64,000 bases of DNA from Arachidicoccus ginsenosidivorans (GCF_007971385.1 NZ_CP042434.1:3720001-3784000); one strand, 5' to 3'; counted from the first letter of the stretch, positions 47,255-56,069 are shown. A program made the numbers and translations. Notes: generated by a model not told the origin, from the letters alone.

Positions 47255-48223
47255 CTAAGTCAATATTTTTTTAGGACTGTGAAGCATATTTTTGGGTTTT
47301 ACCCCTATGTGTTGCTCAAATAAGCGCCCAAAATGGCTCATATTCGTAAATCCTAATTGGTAGCCAACTTCGGCCACGCCTAAACCTTTCTCCTTTAAAA
47401 GACGGGCAGCCTCCTGCATCCGGAACTGCTGGTAATAATTGTAAATAGGCTTACCAAATACCTGTTTAAAAAGTATTTTAAGCTTGGATGTACTAACAGC
47501 GGCGTCACTGGCCAGGGCTGATAATAAGGGTGGCTTGTCCAGATTTTCCAGTATTTTGTCTCTGACCATATATACCAGCTGAATATCCGCCTGGTTTAAT
47601 GGCTGCAATCTCTTTTCCTTTCTTTTTTCAAGGTTCATTAATAAGTGGCAAATAATCTCTTCTGCCTTAATGCGGAGAAAATATTGGTGGAATGGATCGC
47701 TGGCAGGAGCGTTTAGGATTTCCAGGACGATATTGGGTAGGGATGGGGGGATGGCTTCTTCAAATAGTAATGGCTGGTTATTGGCCAGCAGGCTGGCGAT
47801 AATGGTCGATTGGCCGGTTGAGGCAATAAGACCTGATAAATAATCGGTATTGATCTCCAGATTGATCGTAGCTGTATGGGTATGGACGGGCATTAAAATA
47901 TCGGGTCCGACTTTTCTTGTGGCAATAAGTACAGTGGGTAGTGGACTTTTTTGGAGCTTCGTATTCACTGGAAATACATGCTGCAGTTTAAAAAGGATCA
48001 TATTGTGGTGTATATCGCTGTCTGGATTTTTAAGCACCATATCTTGATGGAGCGTGTAGTTTAAAATTAATAGGCGAATCTGGTCGCCAAAAAGGTAGCC
48101 TGAGCAATAGCCGCTGCCAAAGGCTGCAGGGATACGCAGGGTATTGCTGATGACTTTAGTGTTCATTGCGGCAGCAAACTGACGCAGGACTTCTGGTATA
48201 TTTTGCGCTGGAATATGAATCAT
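47255..48223 (-). CDS. AraC-family transcriptional regulator
   Basis: 322 residues: an N-terminal ligand or dimerisation part of about 215 residues, and a C-terminal double HTH ending with VAEVGYQLGFTNMSHFGRLF, the standard AraC signature, preceded by SKLKILFKQVFGKPIYNYYQ. It diverges from the Tet(X)-like monooxygenase with only 89 bases between the start codons, which suggests that it regulates that gene. No ligand can be read. Confidence 0.92.
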   Translation of the reverse strand: MIHIPAQNIPEVLRQFAAAMNTKVISNTLRIPAAFGSGYCSGYLFGDQIRLLILNYTLHQDMVLKNPDSDIHHNMILFKLQHVFPVNTKLQKSPLPTVLIATRKVGPDILMPVHTHTATINLEINTDYLSGLIASTGQSTIIASLLANNQPLLFEEAIPPSLPNIVLEILNAPASDPFHQYFLRIKAEEIICHLLMNLEKRKEKRLQPLNQADIQLVYMVRDKILENLDKPPLLSALASDAAVSTSKLKILFKQVFGKPIYNYYQQFRMQEAARLLKEKGLGVAEVGYQLGFTNMSHFGRLFEQHIGVKPKNMLHSPKKILT

Positions 48224-48284
48224 AAAATGTCTTTTTGGACTATTTGTATGTCCAATATAGCTATTTTATGCGTAAATGACGACC

Positions 48285-48293
48285 TATCTTTGC
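48285..48293 (+). promoter_or_regulatory. Promoter of the Tet(X)-like gene, -7 box
   Basis: TATCTTTGC at 48285-48293 fits TAnnTTTG(C). The start codon is 28 bases from the box start, and the box lies in the shared 89-bp gap with the AraC gene. Confidence 0.5.
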
Positions 48294-48312
48294 ATTACTT
48301 AAAATAATTTGA

Positions 48313-49464
48313 ATGAGGTTACTCAACGATAAAAAAATAGCCATTGTAGGAGCGGGGCCCGTAGGACTTTTGATGGCAAGGCTGCTACAATTAAAGGGTG
48401 CTAAGACAACTGTCTATGAAAGAGACCTAGATCGAGATGCCCGCATCTGGGGTGGGACGCTGGACCTGCACAAAACATCGGGACAACTTGCATTACAAAA
48501 GGCCGGACTCTTAGAGAAATATTATGAACTGTCTATTCCCATGGGAATCAAATTCGCTGATATTCAGGGTGGAATTATGGCGGTAAAATCCATGACTGCT
48601 GAACACCGCCGTGATAACCCGGAAATTAATAGAAATGTATTAAGAACGATGTTACTGGATAGTTTAATGCCAGGTTCGGTCCAGTGGGACAGTCATTTAG
48701 TTTCGCTGGAAGCACAAAATAGCGCGTGGAGGCTAAGATTTGCCAATTGTGCAGAAGCAACAGCAGATATGGTTATTCTAGCCAGTGGTGGTATGGCCAA
48801 AATGAGAAGTATTGTAACGGATGAGGTGGTGGAGGAAACAGGTAGTTTTATTGTGCAGGGAGATGTTCCTGATCCAGCAGTTAATTTGCCTGAATTTTAC
48901 AAATTATGTGATAATCATCGACTGATGGTGGCCAGTGGCGGTAATCTTTTGGTGGCAAATCCGCTGAACGGTGATAAATTGACTTATGGCCTGATCTTTA
49001 AAAAACCTGAGACCTGGCAAGGGAATTTGGAACAGGACTTAAAAATTGATTTTTCTGATCAGGCGATGGCTTCTACATATCTTAAAGCAAGGCTTGGCGG
49101 CTGGAGCGAACTGTATCACAGCTTAATTGAAAAAACGACGCAATTTGTAGGGCTGCCTACAAGAGTGCTGCCGCTTGCTCAGCCCTGGAAGCCCAACCGT
49201 CCTTTGCCCATTACCTTGATTGGAGACGCTGCGCATCTAATGCCTCCTTTTGCTGGAATGGGCGTGAATATTGGGCTTATGGATGCGACGATATTAACTG
49301 AAAACCTGGTAAGTGATCGTTTTAGTAATGTAACAGATGCTATTAATGATTATGAAAAACAAATGATGGCGTATGCAAAAGCTGCCAGTGCAGAGTCCAG
49401 GGAAAATGAATTAGAGATGCGAGATCCTGATTTTGATTTTAGAAAAATGTTACAGCTGGCCTAA
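48313..49464 (+). CDS. Tet(X)-like flavin-dependent monooxygenase
   Basis: 383 residues, close in length and layout to Tet(X), which oxidises and inactivates tetracyclines. The FAD fingerprint is IVGAGPVGLLMARLL (11-25), followed by RIWGGTLDLHKTSGQ (44-58, compare Tet(X) RIFGGTLDLHKGSGQ), NPEINRNVLRTMLLDSL, and the second FAD motif GDAAHLMPPFAGMGVN (304-319). From memory of Tet(X2), residues that contact the drug there are Gln192, Arg213 and His234; here Gln182 and Arg203 are kept, but the His position is Thr224. So it is a clear homologue, but activity on tetracycline is not assured. It diverges from an AraC regulator. No mobile element flanks it. Confidence 0.9.
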   Translation: MRLLNDKKIAIVGAGPVGLLMARLLQLKGAKTTVYERDLDRDARIWGGTLDLHKTSGQLALQKAGLLEKYYELSIPMGIKFADIQGGIMAVKSMTAEHRRDNPEINRNVLRTMLLDSLMPGSVQWDSHLVSLEAQNSAWRLRFANCAEATADMVILASGGMAKMRSIVTDEVVEETGSFIVQGDVPDPAVNLPEFYKLCDNHRLMVASGGNLLVANPLNGDKLTYGLIFKKPETWQGNLEQDLKIDFSDQAMASTYLKARLGGWSELYHSLIEKTTQFVGLPTRVLPLAQPWKPNRPLPITLIGDAAHLMPPFAGMGVNIGLMDATILTENLVSDRFSNVTDAINDYEKQMMAYAKAASAESRENELEMRDPDFDFRKMLQLA

Positions 49465-49543
49465 TGCATAAGTCTTTTTTTGTGATAAAGTGATTGCTTT
49501 TTTTGAACAAGTACCCTATTGTTGTTTATGGTTTTGCCGCCGT

Positions 49544-50044
49544 TTAAGGATTTGTCGAAATCCCAAAATAACAGTTGATAATTTTTTTCTGAGTGCCGTA
49601 TTCAAAGGTCATTTGCGCATCATAAACGCCAGGCTCGAGCGCAATATTGTCTATTGTATATTCAACAGAATCCCCACTTGTTATCCCTTTGCTGGATCCC
49701 GATAAGAGAGATGAATACTGGATTTTTTCTGGATCGATGGGCGTGAATTCTGTGCCGCTGTTCGCGCCAGTCTTATCCATCAGCTTCGCATACAAAATTA
49801 AATATTTGAATGGCTGCTTCTTTCTAATGGATTTGGCTCCCATAATTATTTTAAATTTGTCATTGCGGTTCAGGATCTTTATTTGACCAATTGCTGCACT
49901 GCTAAAGCTGCCTAACAGCTCACCCGAAACTGAAAGGTAGGGTTCTGCATAGCCAGTGCTCAGTACAGTGCCATCTTTGCTGCATGCTGACAGAAATAGG
50001 CAGCATAGACAAATGATTAATATGTTTTTTACTTTTAAAAACAT
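49544..50044 (-). CDS. Hypothetical lipoprotein
   Basis: 166 residues starting MFLKVKNILIICLCCLFLSA, then CSK: a type II signal peptide with the lipobox LSAC, Cys at about residue 21. Mature part is strand-rich with VSGELLGSFSSAAIGQIKIL. No family recognised. It converges with the Tet(X)-like gene, 79 bases apart. Bounds an accessory region running to tRNA-Arg. Confidence 0.75.
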   Translation of the reverse strand: MFLKVKNILIICLCCLFLSACSKDGTVLSTGYAEPYLSVSGELLGSFSSAAIGQIKILNRNDKFKIIMGAKSIRKKQPFKYLILYAKLMDKTGANSGTEFTPIDPEKIQYSSLLSGSSKGITSGDSVEYTIDNIALEPGVYDAQMTFEYGTQKKIINCYFGISTNP

Positions 50045-50374
50045 AGCAGATAGGTTATGCGTTATTGGTTAGATTGGATTTTAATGTCGATTATAGGAGG
50101 CCATTTATTTGCAATAAAATTAGTATATATTTTTGAATGCTAATAAAACATGTTGCTAAACGAATATTTATGGATCTCAGTAGGGAGAAAGGCAAAAATA
50201 ATCTGAATTTAGTGGAATTGGATGACAATGGCAGCGAGCAGGAAGGTCAGGAATAAAATAAAATCCTTGAAAAGATACAATAGCCCAAATCAAAGGTTTG
50301 ATGACTTAGATCAAATGAGACAGCTAAGATCTGCCAGCAAGAAAAAAAAGTTATGAGAATAGATAGTGGTATAA
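50045..50374. other. Intergenic/degenerate stretch
   Basis: About 330 bp with no convincing open frame. It precedes an antitoxin remnant and could once have held its toxin (higB-like genes usually precede higA), but no toxin sequence is recognisable. Confidence 0.4.
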
Positions 50375-50631
50375 CATCCCGGTATGTTATTGAAGGAAGA
50401 AATTGTTGATGGATATAATGTAACCGTAAAGGATGCTGCAGAATTAATAGGAGTAACAAGGACAAATTTATCCGCGATTATTAATCTTAAGCGGGGAATC
50501 TCTTGGGAAATGACAAATTAGAATTTCAAAGATGTTTTTGGGGGGCGGGGATTTGGGCAAAGTTGCAGTGGGAATATAATTTAGACAGGGCGGACAAGTC
50601 GTTTAAACACAAGCCAAAACCTTACGAATAG
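50375..50631 (+). pseudogene. higA: HigA-type antitoxin remnant
   Basis: Three frames together spell a HigA-like protein. The first part, 50375-50518, reads HPGMLLKEEIVDGYNVTVKD and then AAELIGVTRTNLSAIINLKR with GISWEM, the HTH of HigA. It stops at TAG (50519-50521). Between about 50517 and 50552 the frame slips twice, and from 50553 it continues as FWAKLQWEYNLDRADKSFK to a TAG at 50629-50631, the HigA C-terminus. An in-frame stop just before HPG shows that the N-terminus is also lost. No toxin gene is identifiable next to it. Decayed remnant. Confidence 0.7.
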
Positions 50632-50705
50632 AAGGAACTCAATCAAATTGAAAGTATTATTAAACCCGCGTTTGCCATTTTCTGGCCAGGTCTATGGGAG
50701 TAAAG

Positions 50706-51008
50706 TTATAACCCTAATAAGTCACGTATATCTTCTAATTTGATTTCTTCCATTCTCCCATTTTCCATATCACTTATTCCTTCCTGAATGTGTGCCATTA
50801 CTTTAGGGTCAGAAAAATATAAGTCCTTTTCCGTCAAAGGGGCTTTGGCGTTAAATTTTACTTTCTTTTTCCCAGTTTTTTGCGGACTGCCTGTTTTCTT
50901 CTTTTTTTCATATCTACTAAATATCTTCCTTAAAAAATGATGTAAAGTTAGACCAGTCTTCCGCTCTGCAAGCCCTAATATCTCTGACAGCGTTTCCAAA
51001 CCAGCCAA
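50706..51008 (-). CDS. Small antitoxin-like protein, unknown
   Basis: 100 residues. The N-terminal half is very Lys-rich (RKIFSRYEKKKKTGSPQKTG), the C-terminal part (DPKVMAHIQEGISDMENGRM, then EEIKLEDIRDLL) resembles the short acidic helix seen in many small Bacteroidota antitoxins. No toxin partner is downstream. It lies in the accessory region before tRNA-Arg, 45 bases from another small gene. Identification is weak. Confidence 0.5.
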   Translation of the reverse strand: MAGLETLSEILGLAERKTGLTLHHFLRKIFSRYEKKKKTGSPQKTGKKKVKFNAKAPLTEKDLYFSDPKVMAHIQEGISDMENGRMEEIKLEDIRDLLGL

Positions 51009-51053
51009 TATTTTTAAGGCTTATGACTATGTCAAAGCTAATAGCGTACATCC

Positions 51054-51245
51054 TTATGCAAGTTTAAAATATTCACTTTCGCCAAAGAAAATACGCCCTA
51101 ATGAGTCTTTGATGGCTATTATAAGCCCCTTGAAAGGGTTTGTGTAAATATCTATTACCTCACCTTCTACCCATGTATCAAGACCTGTAAGCCGTGGGTC
51201 TACGGACATTTTTTCGCCTTTTTTAATTTTTACTTCTTTTGTCAT
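51054..51245 (-). CDS. Small protein of unknown function
   Basis: 63 residues, MTKEVKIKKGEKMSVDPRLT followed by a strand-rich stretch (WVEGEVIDIYTNPFKGLIIA, then GRIFFGESEYFK) that looks like a small beta-barrel. No transmembrane or signal segment. It is 45 bases upstream of the previous small gene on the same strand and could be in the same transcript. No family recognised. Confidence 0.55.
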   Translation of the reverse strand: MTKEVKIKKGEKMSVDPRLTGLDTWVEGEVIDIYTNPFKGLIIAIKDSLGRIFFGESEYFKLA

Positions 51246-51811
51246 GACCTCTTTTTACAAAGTTAATTCATTCGGACCTTTGACTGAAAGACTACTTCCA
51301 TAATGGTATACAAAGATGCAAAATAATTCACCATTTCAGGGGCATTCAAGCATAAAAAAGGCCTATGTAAAACCTAGGCTGCAACCAAAACTAACTGCTT
51401 ATGAGGGACTAAATGTAAATACTTCTTTTTGAAATTCATAAAATGCGCTTTTTGTGCTAAACAAAATAGTAGACAAAAGGGTGAAAAGTGGTATGCATAG
51501 GCACCAGATCGATCAGTTAACCCAAGGATTGGTTCAGCTCTGCTCCCACAAAGTTCATAATGGTAACAATACAAACTATTGCTTATCTAAAGTTGCCCTA
51601 TCTATTACAATCTTTAAGCAAGGCGATTTCGGAATGAATATAATTAAGTTATACTATATGATTTAAGTATATCCTCTTTATACAATGGTTCGTGAAAATA
51701 ATACCAACAACTCCATTGCCAAAAAAAGAATAGTCGAAATTAGGATTATGTAACAGGCAAATCAAATCTTAGGTTGTAAATGTCATGGAATCAACCTCCA
51801 ATTCTTTTCTT
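51246..51811. other. Intergenic/degenerate stretch before tRNA-Arg region
   Basis: About 565 bp without a convincing gene. Open frames at 51374-51574 and 51454-51666 overlap on opposite strands and lack any family features. An imperfect hairpin with a U-run on the minus strand at 51351-51381 may be a terminator. The region looks degenerate. Confidence 0.45.
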
Positions 51812-52033
51812 TTAGAGGTCATTTGATTTCTTTTGGAAATCAATTTTCTGAAATTCACTTAGGATGTGAACTTCCCCGTCATAATTAGAAGTGTGTTCGG
51901 AAAAATCTTGCTCTTCAGCGATTAACAGTTCGTTTAAATCAAATTCTTGTTGTGATCTATCTTCTATATCGGCATAGAGTGTACAAGTCGTTTCATTAAT
52001 GAGCCTTTCAATCTGTTCAAAAGTTATGGCCAT
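51812..52033 (-). CDS. Small acidic hypothetical protein
   Basis: 73 residues, MAITFEQIERLINETTCTLY and then an acidic run rich in Asp and Glu (DIEDRSQQEFDLNELLIAEE). No signal or membrane segment. It may be a real small gene because of its regular amphipathic start, but nothing identifies it. The tRNA-Arg gene is about 100 bases away. Confidence 0.45.
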   Translation of the reverse strand: MAITFEQIERLINETTCTLYADIEDRSQQEFDLNELLIAEEQDFSEHTSNYDGEVHILSEFQKIDFQKKSNDL

Positions 52034-52091
52034 ATTTGATTTAGATTTTAAATTAATATTTAAAAAATATCTATCAAATTAGGTATCAAAT

Positions 52092-52127
52092 AAAAAAGCA
52101 CTTACTTGGCATGTACTGTAAGTGCTT
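52092..52127 (-). terminator. Terminator of tRNA-Arg
   Basis: Perfect 10-bp stem (52096-52105 with 52118-52127) followed by a U-run on the minus strand, 10 bases after the tRNA end. Confidence 0.85.
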
Positions 52128-52137
52128 GATTATCATG

Positions 52138-52211
52138 TGACCCGGATTGGATTCGAACCAATGGCCTACTGCTTAGAAGGCAGTTGCTCTATCCAGCTGA
52201 GCTACCGAGCC
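52138..52211 (-). tRNA. tRNA-Arg (UCU)
   Basis: Cloverleaf of 74 nt on the minus strand. Acceptor GGCTCGG pairs with CCGGGTC (two G-U pairs), followed by discriminator A; anticodon stem ACTGC/GCAGT closes the loop CTTCTAA with anticodon TCT; T arm ATTGG-TTCGAAT-CCAAT. CCA is not encoded. A terminator hairpin follows, then small unknown genes. Confidence 0.95.
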
Positions 52212-52277
52212 ATTTAACGGGTGCAAAAATATAGGTTTCAATGTGAAAACCCAAAAATCTTTCCTCTTATTTCTAAA

Positions 52278-53708
52278 TCAAGTAGGCAGATTCAATGCGC
52301 CGCTTTGAATAAGCTGACCCATGACAAAATAAGCGGTAACAAAATAAATAATAATACCCGTTACATCCACTAGTGTTGCAACGAATGGAGCAGAGGAAGT
52401 AGCCGGGTCAGCGCCAAGGCGTTTGAGTAAAATGGGTAGCATGGATCCGGTTAGCGAACCCCAAAGAATAATACCTACTAGAGCCGAGCCTACCGTAATA
52501 GCGATCAGCAGCCAATGTTCTCCATAGGTGATATCCCAAATGCCCATGTTATAGAAAAATTCCCATAAGGAAATTCTTAAAAAGCCGATGATGCCCAATA
52601 TAAGCCCTAAGGTCAGCCCACTGAGGATTTCTCTGCGCATAATACGCCACCAATCTTTTAGGGTTACTTCGCCCACAGCCATGGCCTGAATAATCAAGGT
52701 AGATGCCTGTGAGCCGCTGTTCCCACCGCTAGACATGATCAGGGGGATAAATAAGGCCAGGACTGTTGCATTTTTCAATTCGTCGGCGTAGTGCGTCATG
52801 GCTGAGGTAGTCAGCATTTCACTTAAGAAAAGAATAATCAGCCAGGGAGCTCTTTTCCGAATCAGTTTAAAGAAAGGTGTATCCAGGTAAGGTTCATCCA
52901 AAGCTTCTGTACCCCCCATTTTCTGCATATCCTCACTATACTCTTCATTCGTTACCCATAGGATATCATCAATGGTTACAATACCCAGTAGGATATTATT
53001 GTCGTCCACGACAGGCAGGGCCACTCTGTTATTCATCCTGAATATATGTCCTGCCTTTTCCTGGTCATCATTGACATTTAAGGCAATGATCCTTCCATCC
53101 ATGAGTTCACTGATCTTCATATCGGAGGATGCCAGGATTAAGTCCCTGATTCTAAAGTCATCAACTAATTCTCCTTTTTTATTGATGACATAGATCACGT
53201 CGATGGTTTCTGAATTCTTGCCATTTTTGCGTATGATCCTGAAGGCTTCAGCAACGGTATCTGTCTCATAGACATAGATATAGTCAGGAGTCATCAGACG
53301 GCCGACACTGTCCTCTGGATATCCCAGCATTCTGAGTGTAATCTTTACTTCCTCAGGATTGAGTAGTTTGATCAGATCTCTGAGGGCACTTTTGGGTAGT
53401 TCTTCCAAAAAGTCTGTACGGTCATCGGGAGACAATTGGTTCAGTAATTCTGCCGTTTTAAAGGGAGGCAGCTCTTTGATGATCGATTTCTGGGTAGAGA
53501 TATCCAGCAGCTTAAAGACCCTGGAGGCTCTATGCACTGCCATATTTAGGATAATAGCCGCTTCATTTTCAGGATACCGGTCAATTAGGGCCACTACATC
53601 GCTAATCCCCTGTTCATTTAAGAAATCCTGGAGTTTAACGATATCCTTATCGTGAAGCAACAGCTCAAACTGCGCATCGATCAGATTTTGTTCTAATTCT
53701 TCACTCAT
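52278..53708 (-). CDS. mgtE: Magnesium transporter MgtE
   Basis: 476 residues from MSEELEQNL. The N-terminal cytoplasmic domain (MgtE_N, about 1-125), two CBS domains (about 130-250, with GRLMTPDYIYVYETDTVAEA and VVDDNNILLGIVTIDDILW) and five membrane helices from about 285 are in normal order; the CBS pair senses Mg2+ and gates the pore. The GGNSGSQASTL motif in the membrane part is the pore signature. The start at 53708 was preferred over an ATG at 53726 because the latter lies within the -7 box at 53723-53731. The leader is then only a few bases long. Confidence 0.93.
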   Translation of the reverse strand: MSEELEQNLIDAQFELLLHDKDIVKLQDFLNEQGISDVVALIDRYPENEAAIILNMAVHRASRVFKLLDISTQKSIIKELPPFKTAELLNQLSPDDRTDFLEELPKSALRDLIKLLNPEEVKITLRMLGYPEDSVGRLMTPDYIYVYETDTVAEAFRIIRKNGKNSETIDVIYVINKKGELVDDFRIRDLILASSDMKISELMDGRIIALNVNDDQEKAGHIFRMNNRVALPVVDDNNILLGIVTIDDILWVTNEEYSEDMQKMGGTEALDEPYLDTPFFKLIRKRAPWLIILFLSEMLTTSAMTHYADELKNATVLALFIPLIMSSGGNSGSQASTLIIQAMAVGEVTLKDWWRIMRREILSGLTLGLILGIIGFLRISLWEFFYNMGIWDITYGEHWLLIAITVGSALVGIILWGSLTGSMLPILLKRLGADPATSSAPFVATLVDVTGIIIYFVTAYFVMGQLIQSGALNLPT

Positions 53709-53722
53709 CGGCCAAAATTTTT

Positions 53723-53731
53723 GCAAAATTA
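53723..53731 (-). promoter_or_regulatory. mgtE promoter, -7 box
   Basis: TAATTTTGC on the minus strand at 53731-53723, just upstream of the ATG at 53708. It decides the start codon, since the more upstream ATG overlaps it. Confidence 0.6.
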
Positions 53732-53831
53732 CAATTTCAAATCTAGTTTAAAGGTAGTTGATATAATTAATTGGCAAGACTGACGTTTTTTAAAGATATT
53801 TGTTGCTTATTTAACTAATTTAGTCATTGTC

Positions 53832-54578
53832 ATGATTTTAAGAACCAAAAATGTTACTGGCCTGATAACCGCACTGTTATTTACAGGATTTGTGGCAGCG
53901 CAGCCCCGTCTGAACAGGGAAAATCATGACCAGTTACCTTTTTATTTTGGGATTAGTATTGGTTATAATAATAGTAATCTGGCAACAACCCGTGCGGCCG
54001 CTTTTGAAGAGCAATCTACCTTTTCCAGGGTAGAACCCCATAGTAGCAATGGCCTGGCACTTGGTTTTATGATGACAAAAAGGCTTTCTGACCGGCTGGA
54101 AATCAGAACTGTGCCTAAATTGATTCTGGGGGGCTCCAAATATCTTTCTTATTATTATACAGCCGATTATCTTTCCGCTCACCCCGAAAAGAAGCCCATT
54201 GAAAATATAAAGCTTCCGGCTAATATCCTAAGTATTCCATTGCAATTAAAACTTAATTCTGACAGGATTCGCAATTTTAGGGTCTATATGTTTGGCGGCA
54301 TGAAATACGATATTAATCTGACTGCGAATTCCAGTGAATATAAAGAGGCCATGCAATTAGATCAAAACCCACCTCCTTTATTTAGAAAGGGCGACCTGGG
54401 CTATGAAGGGGGCATTGGATTTAATTTTTATCTGCCATTTACGGTGATTTCCCCGCAGATAAAAATATCCAATACACTGGGTAATAGCCATGTTAGAGAC
54501 ACAGAAAACCCCTATTCCAATGTAATGCAGCGATTTAGAACCCAAATGCTGGTCTTTTCTGTGACCTTTGAGCAGTAA
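53832..54578 (+). CDS. PorT-family outer membrane protein
   Basis: 248 residues with a signal peptide (MILRTKNVTGLITALLFTGF, then VAAQ). The pattern LPFYFGISIGYNNSNLATTR and LGYEGGIGFNFYLPFTVISP is that of PorT-like beta barrels, which in some Bacteroidota take part in type IX secretion. Whether this one does is not certain. A glycosyltransferase gene follows 90 bases later on the same strand. Confidence 0.8.
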   Translation: MILRTKNVTGLITALLFTGFVAAQPRLNRENHDQLPFYFGISIGYNNSNLATTRAAAFEEQSTFSRVEPHSSNGLALGFMMTKRLSDRLEIRTVPKLILGGSKYLSYYYTADYLSAHPEKKPIENIKLPANILSIPLQLKLNSDRIRNFRVYMFGGMKYDINLTANSSEYKEAMQLDQNPPPLFRKGDLGYEGGIGFNFYLPFTVISPQIKISNTLGNSHVRDTENPYSNVMQRFRTQMLVFSVTFEQ

Positions 54579-54668
54579 ACTATAATAAATCAATCGGCAG
54601 TTTTAACCATTGGGTTAGAGGAATGTACGGCAAAAATAATAGCTTCGCTGCTGAAATAGTCTTAATTA

Positions 54669-55679
54669 ATGCGGTATCCACTTGTTGCAATTGTTATTCT
54701 AAATTATAATGGTCGGAAATTTCTGGAAAAGTTCCTGCCTTCTGTTATGGCTACTACTTACCCTAATTATAAGGTAGTGGTGGCTGATAATGGATCAACA
54801 GATGATTCAGTGGCTTTTATGCAAACCAAATATCCACAAATTGAATTGGATCAGCTGGAGCAAAATTTTGGGTTTGCTGAAGGGTATAATCAGGCGCTGC
54901 TTAAAAGACAAGAAGACTATTTTGTCCTGCTGAATTCTGATGTTGAAGTAAGTGCAGATTGGATCACTCATATTATAGCATTAATGGAAGCAGATGAGCG
55001 GCTGGCGGTCTGCCAGCCTAAGATACTGGCGCATAAGCAAAAAGAGCAGTTTGAATACGCTGGTGCGGCAGGAGGGTGGATTGATAAACTGGGGTATCCT
55101 TTTGCCAGAGGACGGGTTTTTGATGATATAGAAAAAGATCGAGGCCAATTTAAAACAAGTAAAGATATTTTTTGGGCATCGGGTTGCGCTTTATTTGTGA
55201 AAGCGCCGGTTTATAAAGAATTGAAGGGATTGTATGGGGTGTTCTTTGCGCATCAGGAAGAAATAGACTTTTGCTGGCGTGCACAAAATGCTGGTTATAA
55301 GATTGCCTGTTGTACAGCGTCTGTGGTATATCATGTAGGCGGAGGCACCCTGCCCAAAGGTTATCGGAAGACTTTTTTAAATTTCAGGAACAGTCTTATG
55401 ATGCTATCGCGCAATCTCTCAATCAAAGAAAAAAGATGGAAATTGCCGCTCAGGCTGATGCTTGACGGCGTATTTGCAGTAAAATGCCTGGTTGGTGGCG
55501 ACTTTACTTCTGTTAAAGCTATTTGGAATGCACATATGGCCTTTTATAAATGGTGCCTTGGTAAAAACAATAGTAAGGTGCATTCAAATAGGCAGCTGCT
55601 AAAGCTTTCAGGCGTGTATGATGGGTTGCTGGTATGGCAGTATTTTTTAAAAGGAAAAAAAAGTTTGAAGATTTTATAA
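54669..55679 (+). CDS. Glycosyltransferase family 2 protein
   Basis: 336 residues. The GT-A start is VAIVILNYNGRKFLEKFLPS, with ADNGSTDDSV and FVLLNSDVEVSADWI as nucleotide-sugar and metal-binding loops (the DxD-equivalent is SDV), and ASGCALFVKAPVYKEL then FFAHQEEIDFCWRAQNAGY as the acceptor part, typical of rhamnosyl- and related transferases. No membrane anchor is obvious. It could be cotranscribed with the PorT-like gene. The acceptor is unknown. Confidence 0.93.
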   Translation: MRYPLVAIVILNYNGRKFLEKFLPSVMATTYPNYKVVVADNGSTDDSVAFMQTKYPQIELDQLEQNFGFAEGYNQALLKRQEDYFVLLNSDVEVSADWITHIIALMEADERLAVCQPKILAHKQKEQFEYAGAAGGWIDKLGYPFARGRVFDDIEKDRGQFKTSKDIFWASGCALFVKAPVYKELKGLYGVFFAHQEEIDFCWRAQNAGYKIACCTASVVYHVGGGTLPKGYRKTFLNFRNSLMMLSRNLSIKEKRWKLPLRLMLDGVFAVKCLVGGDFTSVKAIWNAHMAFYKWCLGKNNSKVHSNRQLLKLSGVYDGLLVWQYFLKGKKSLKIL

Positions 55680-55686
55680 AATAATA

Positions 55687-55718
55687 TTGCGCGTTTTCTC
55701 TTTCATACTTACATTTGC
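55687..55718 (+). promoter_or_regulatory. Promoter of the 74-residue membrane protein
   Basis: TTG at 55687-55689, a 20-bp spacer and TACATTTGC at 55710-55718. It matches the Bacteroidota consensus in both elements and spacing. Confidence 0.7.
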
Positions 55719-55741
55719 AAAGTAATTTTAAATAGAACATT

Positions 55742-55966
55742 ATGAGTCACGAAAATCATGAATATCAGCAAGAATTAGAAAAAATGAAGAATATGGACTA
55801 TAGTTACAATAAAGTCTCTTCTTCCAGATTCTTATTTTATGTTCAGGTAATTGGATTTGTTCTTTTAATGTTTACAGTATTCTATGAACTGTGGGCAAAT
55901 CGATACATGGGTAAACCAGATATTGAGATTCAAAGCAGCACTTTATATACGCCACAGTATAAATAA
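55742..55966 (+). CDS. Small single-pass membrane protein
   Basis: 74 residues. A polar N-terminus with a possible helix (MSHENHEYQQELEKMKNMDY) is followed by one membrane segment (FLFYVQVIGFVLLMFTVFYE) and a short tail. Its own strong promoter lies upstream and it stands immediately before the tRNA genes. Function unknown. Confidence 0.75.
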   Translation: MSHENHEYQQELEKMKNMDYSYNKVSSSRFLFYVQVIGFVLLMFTVFYELWANRYMGKPDIEIQSSTLYTPQYK

Positions 55967-55980
55967 TTTTTGAAAAAAAT

Positions 55981-56011
55981 TTGGAAGTGTAAAATTAAAT
56001 ATTATCTTTGC
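55981..56011 (+). promoter_or_regulatory. Promoter of the tRNA-Gly/tRNA-Leu unit
   Basis: TTG at 55981-55983, spacer of 19 bp, TATCTTTGC at 56003-56011, about 60 bases before tRNA-Gly. The clearest match to the Bacteroidota consensus in the window. Confidence 0.75.
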
Positions 56012-56069
56012 AATCCAATTACGGAAACAAGGTAATTAGCTCTTTAACAGACACTTATAAAGTATAAAA

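Noticed and set aside
50071..50081. GATTGGATT, a 9-base match to the tRNA-Arg 3' end, as a possible att site
   Set aside because: Nine bases is within chance expectation for this composition, and the match does not extend.
51374..51666. Overlapping open frames on both strands near tRNA-Arg
   Set aside because: No start context, no family pattern, and they contradict each other.
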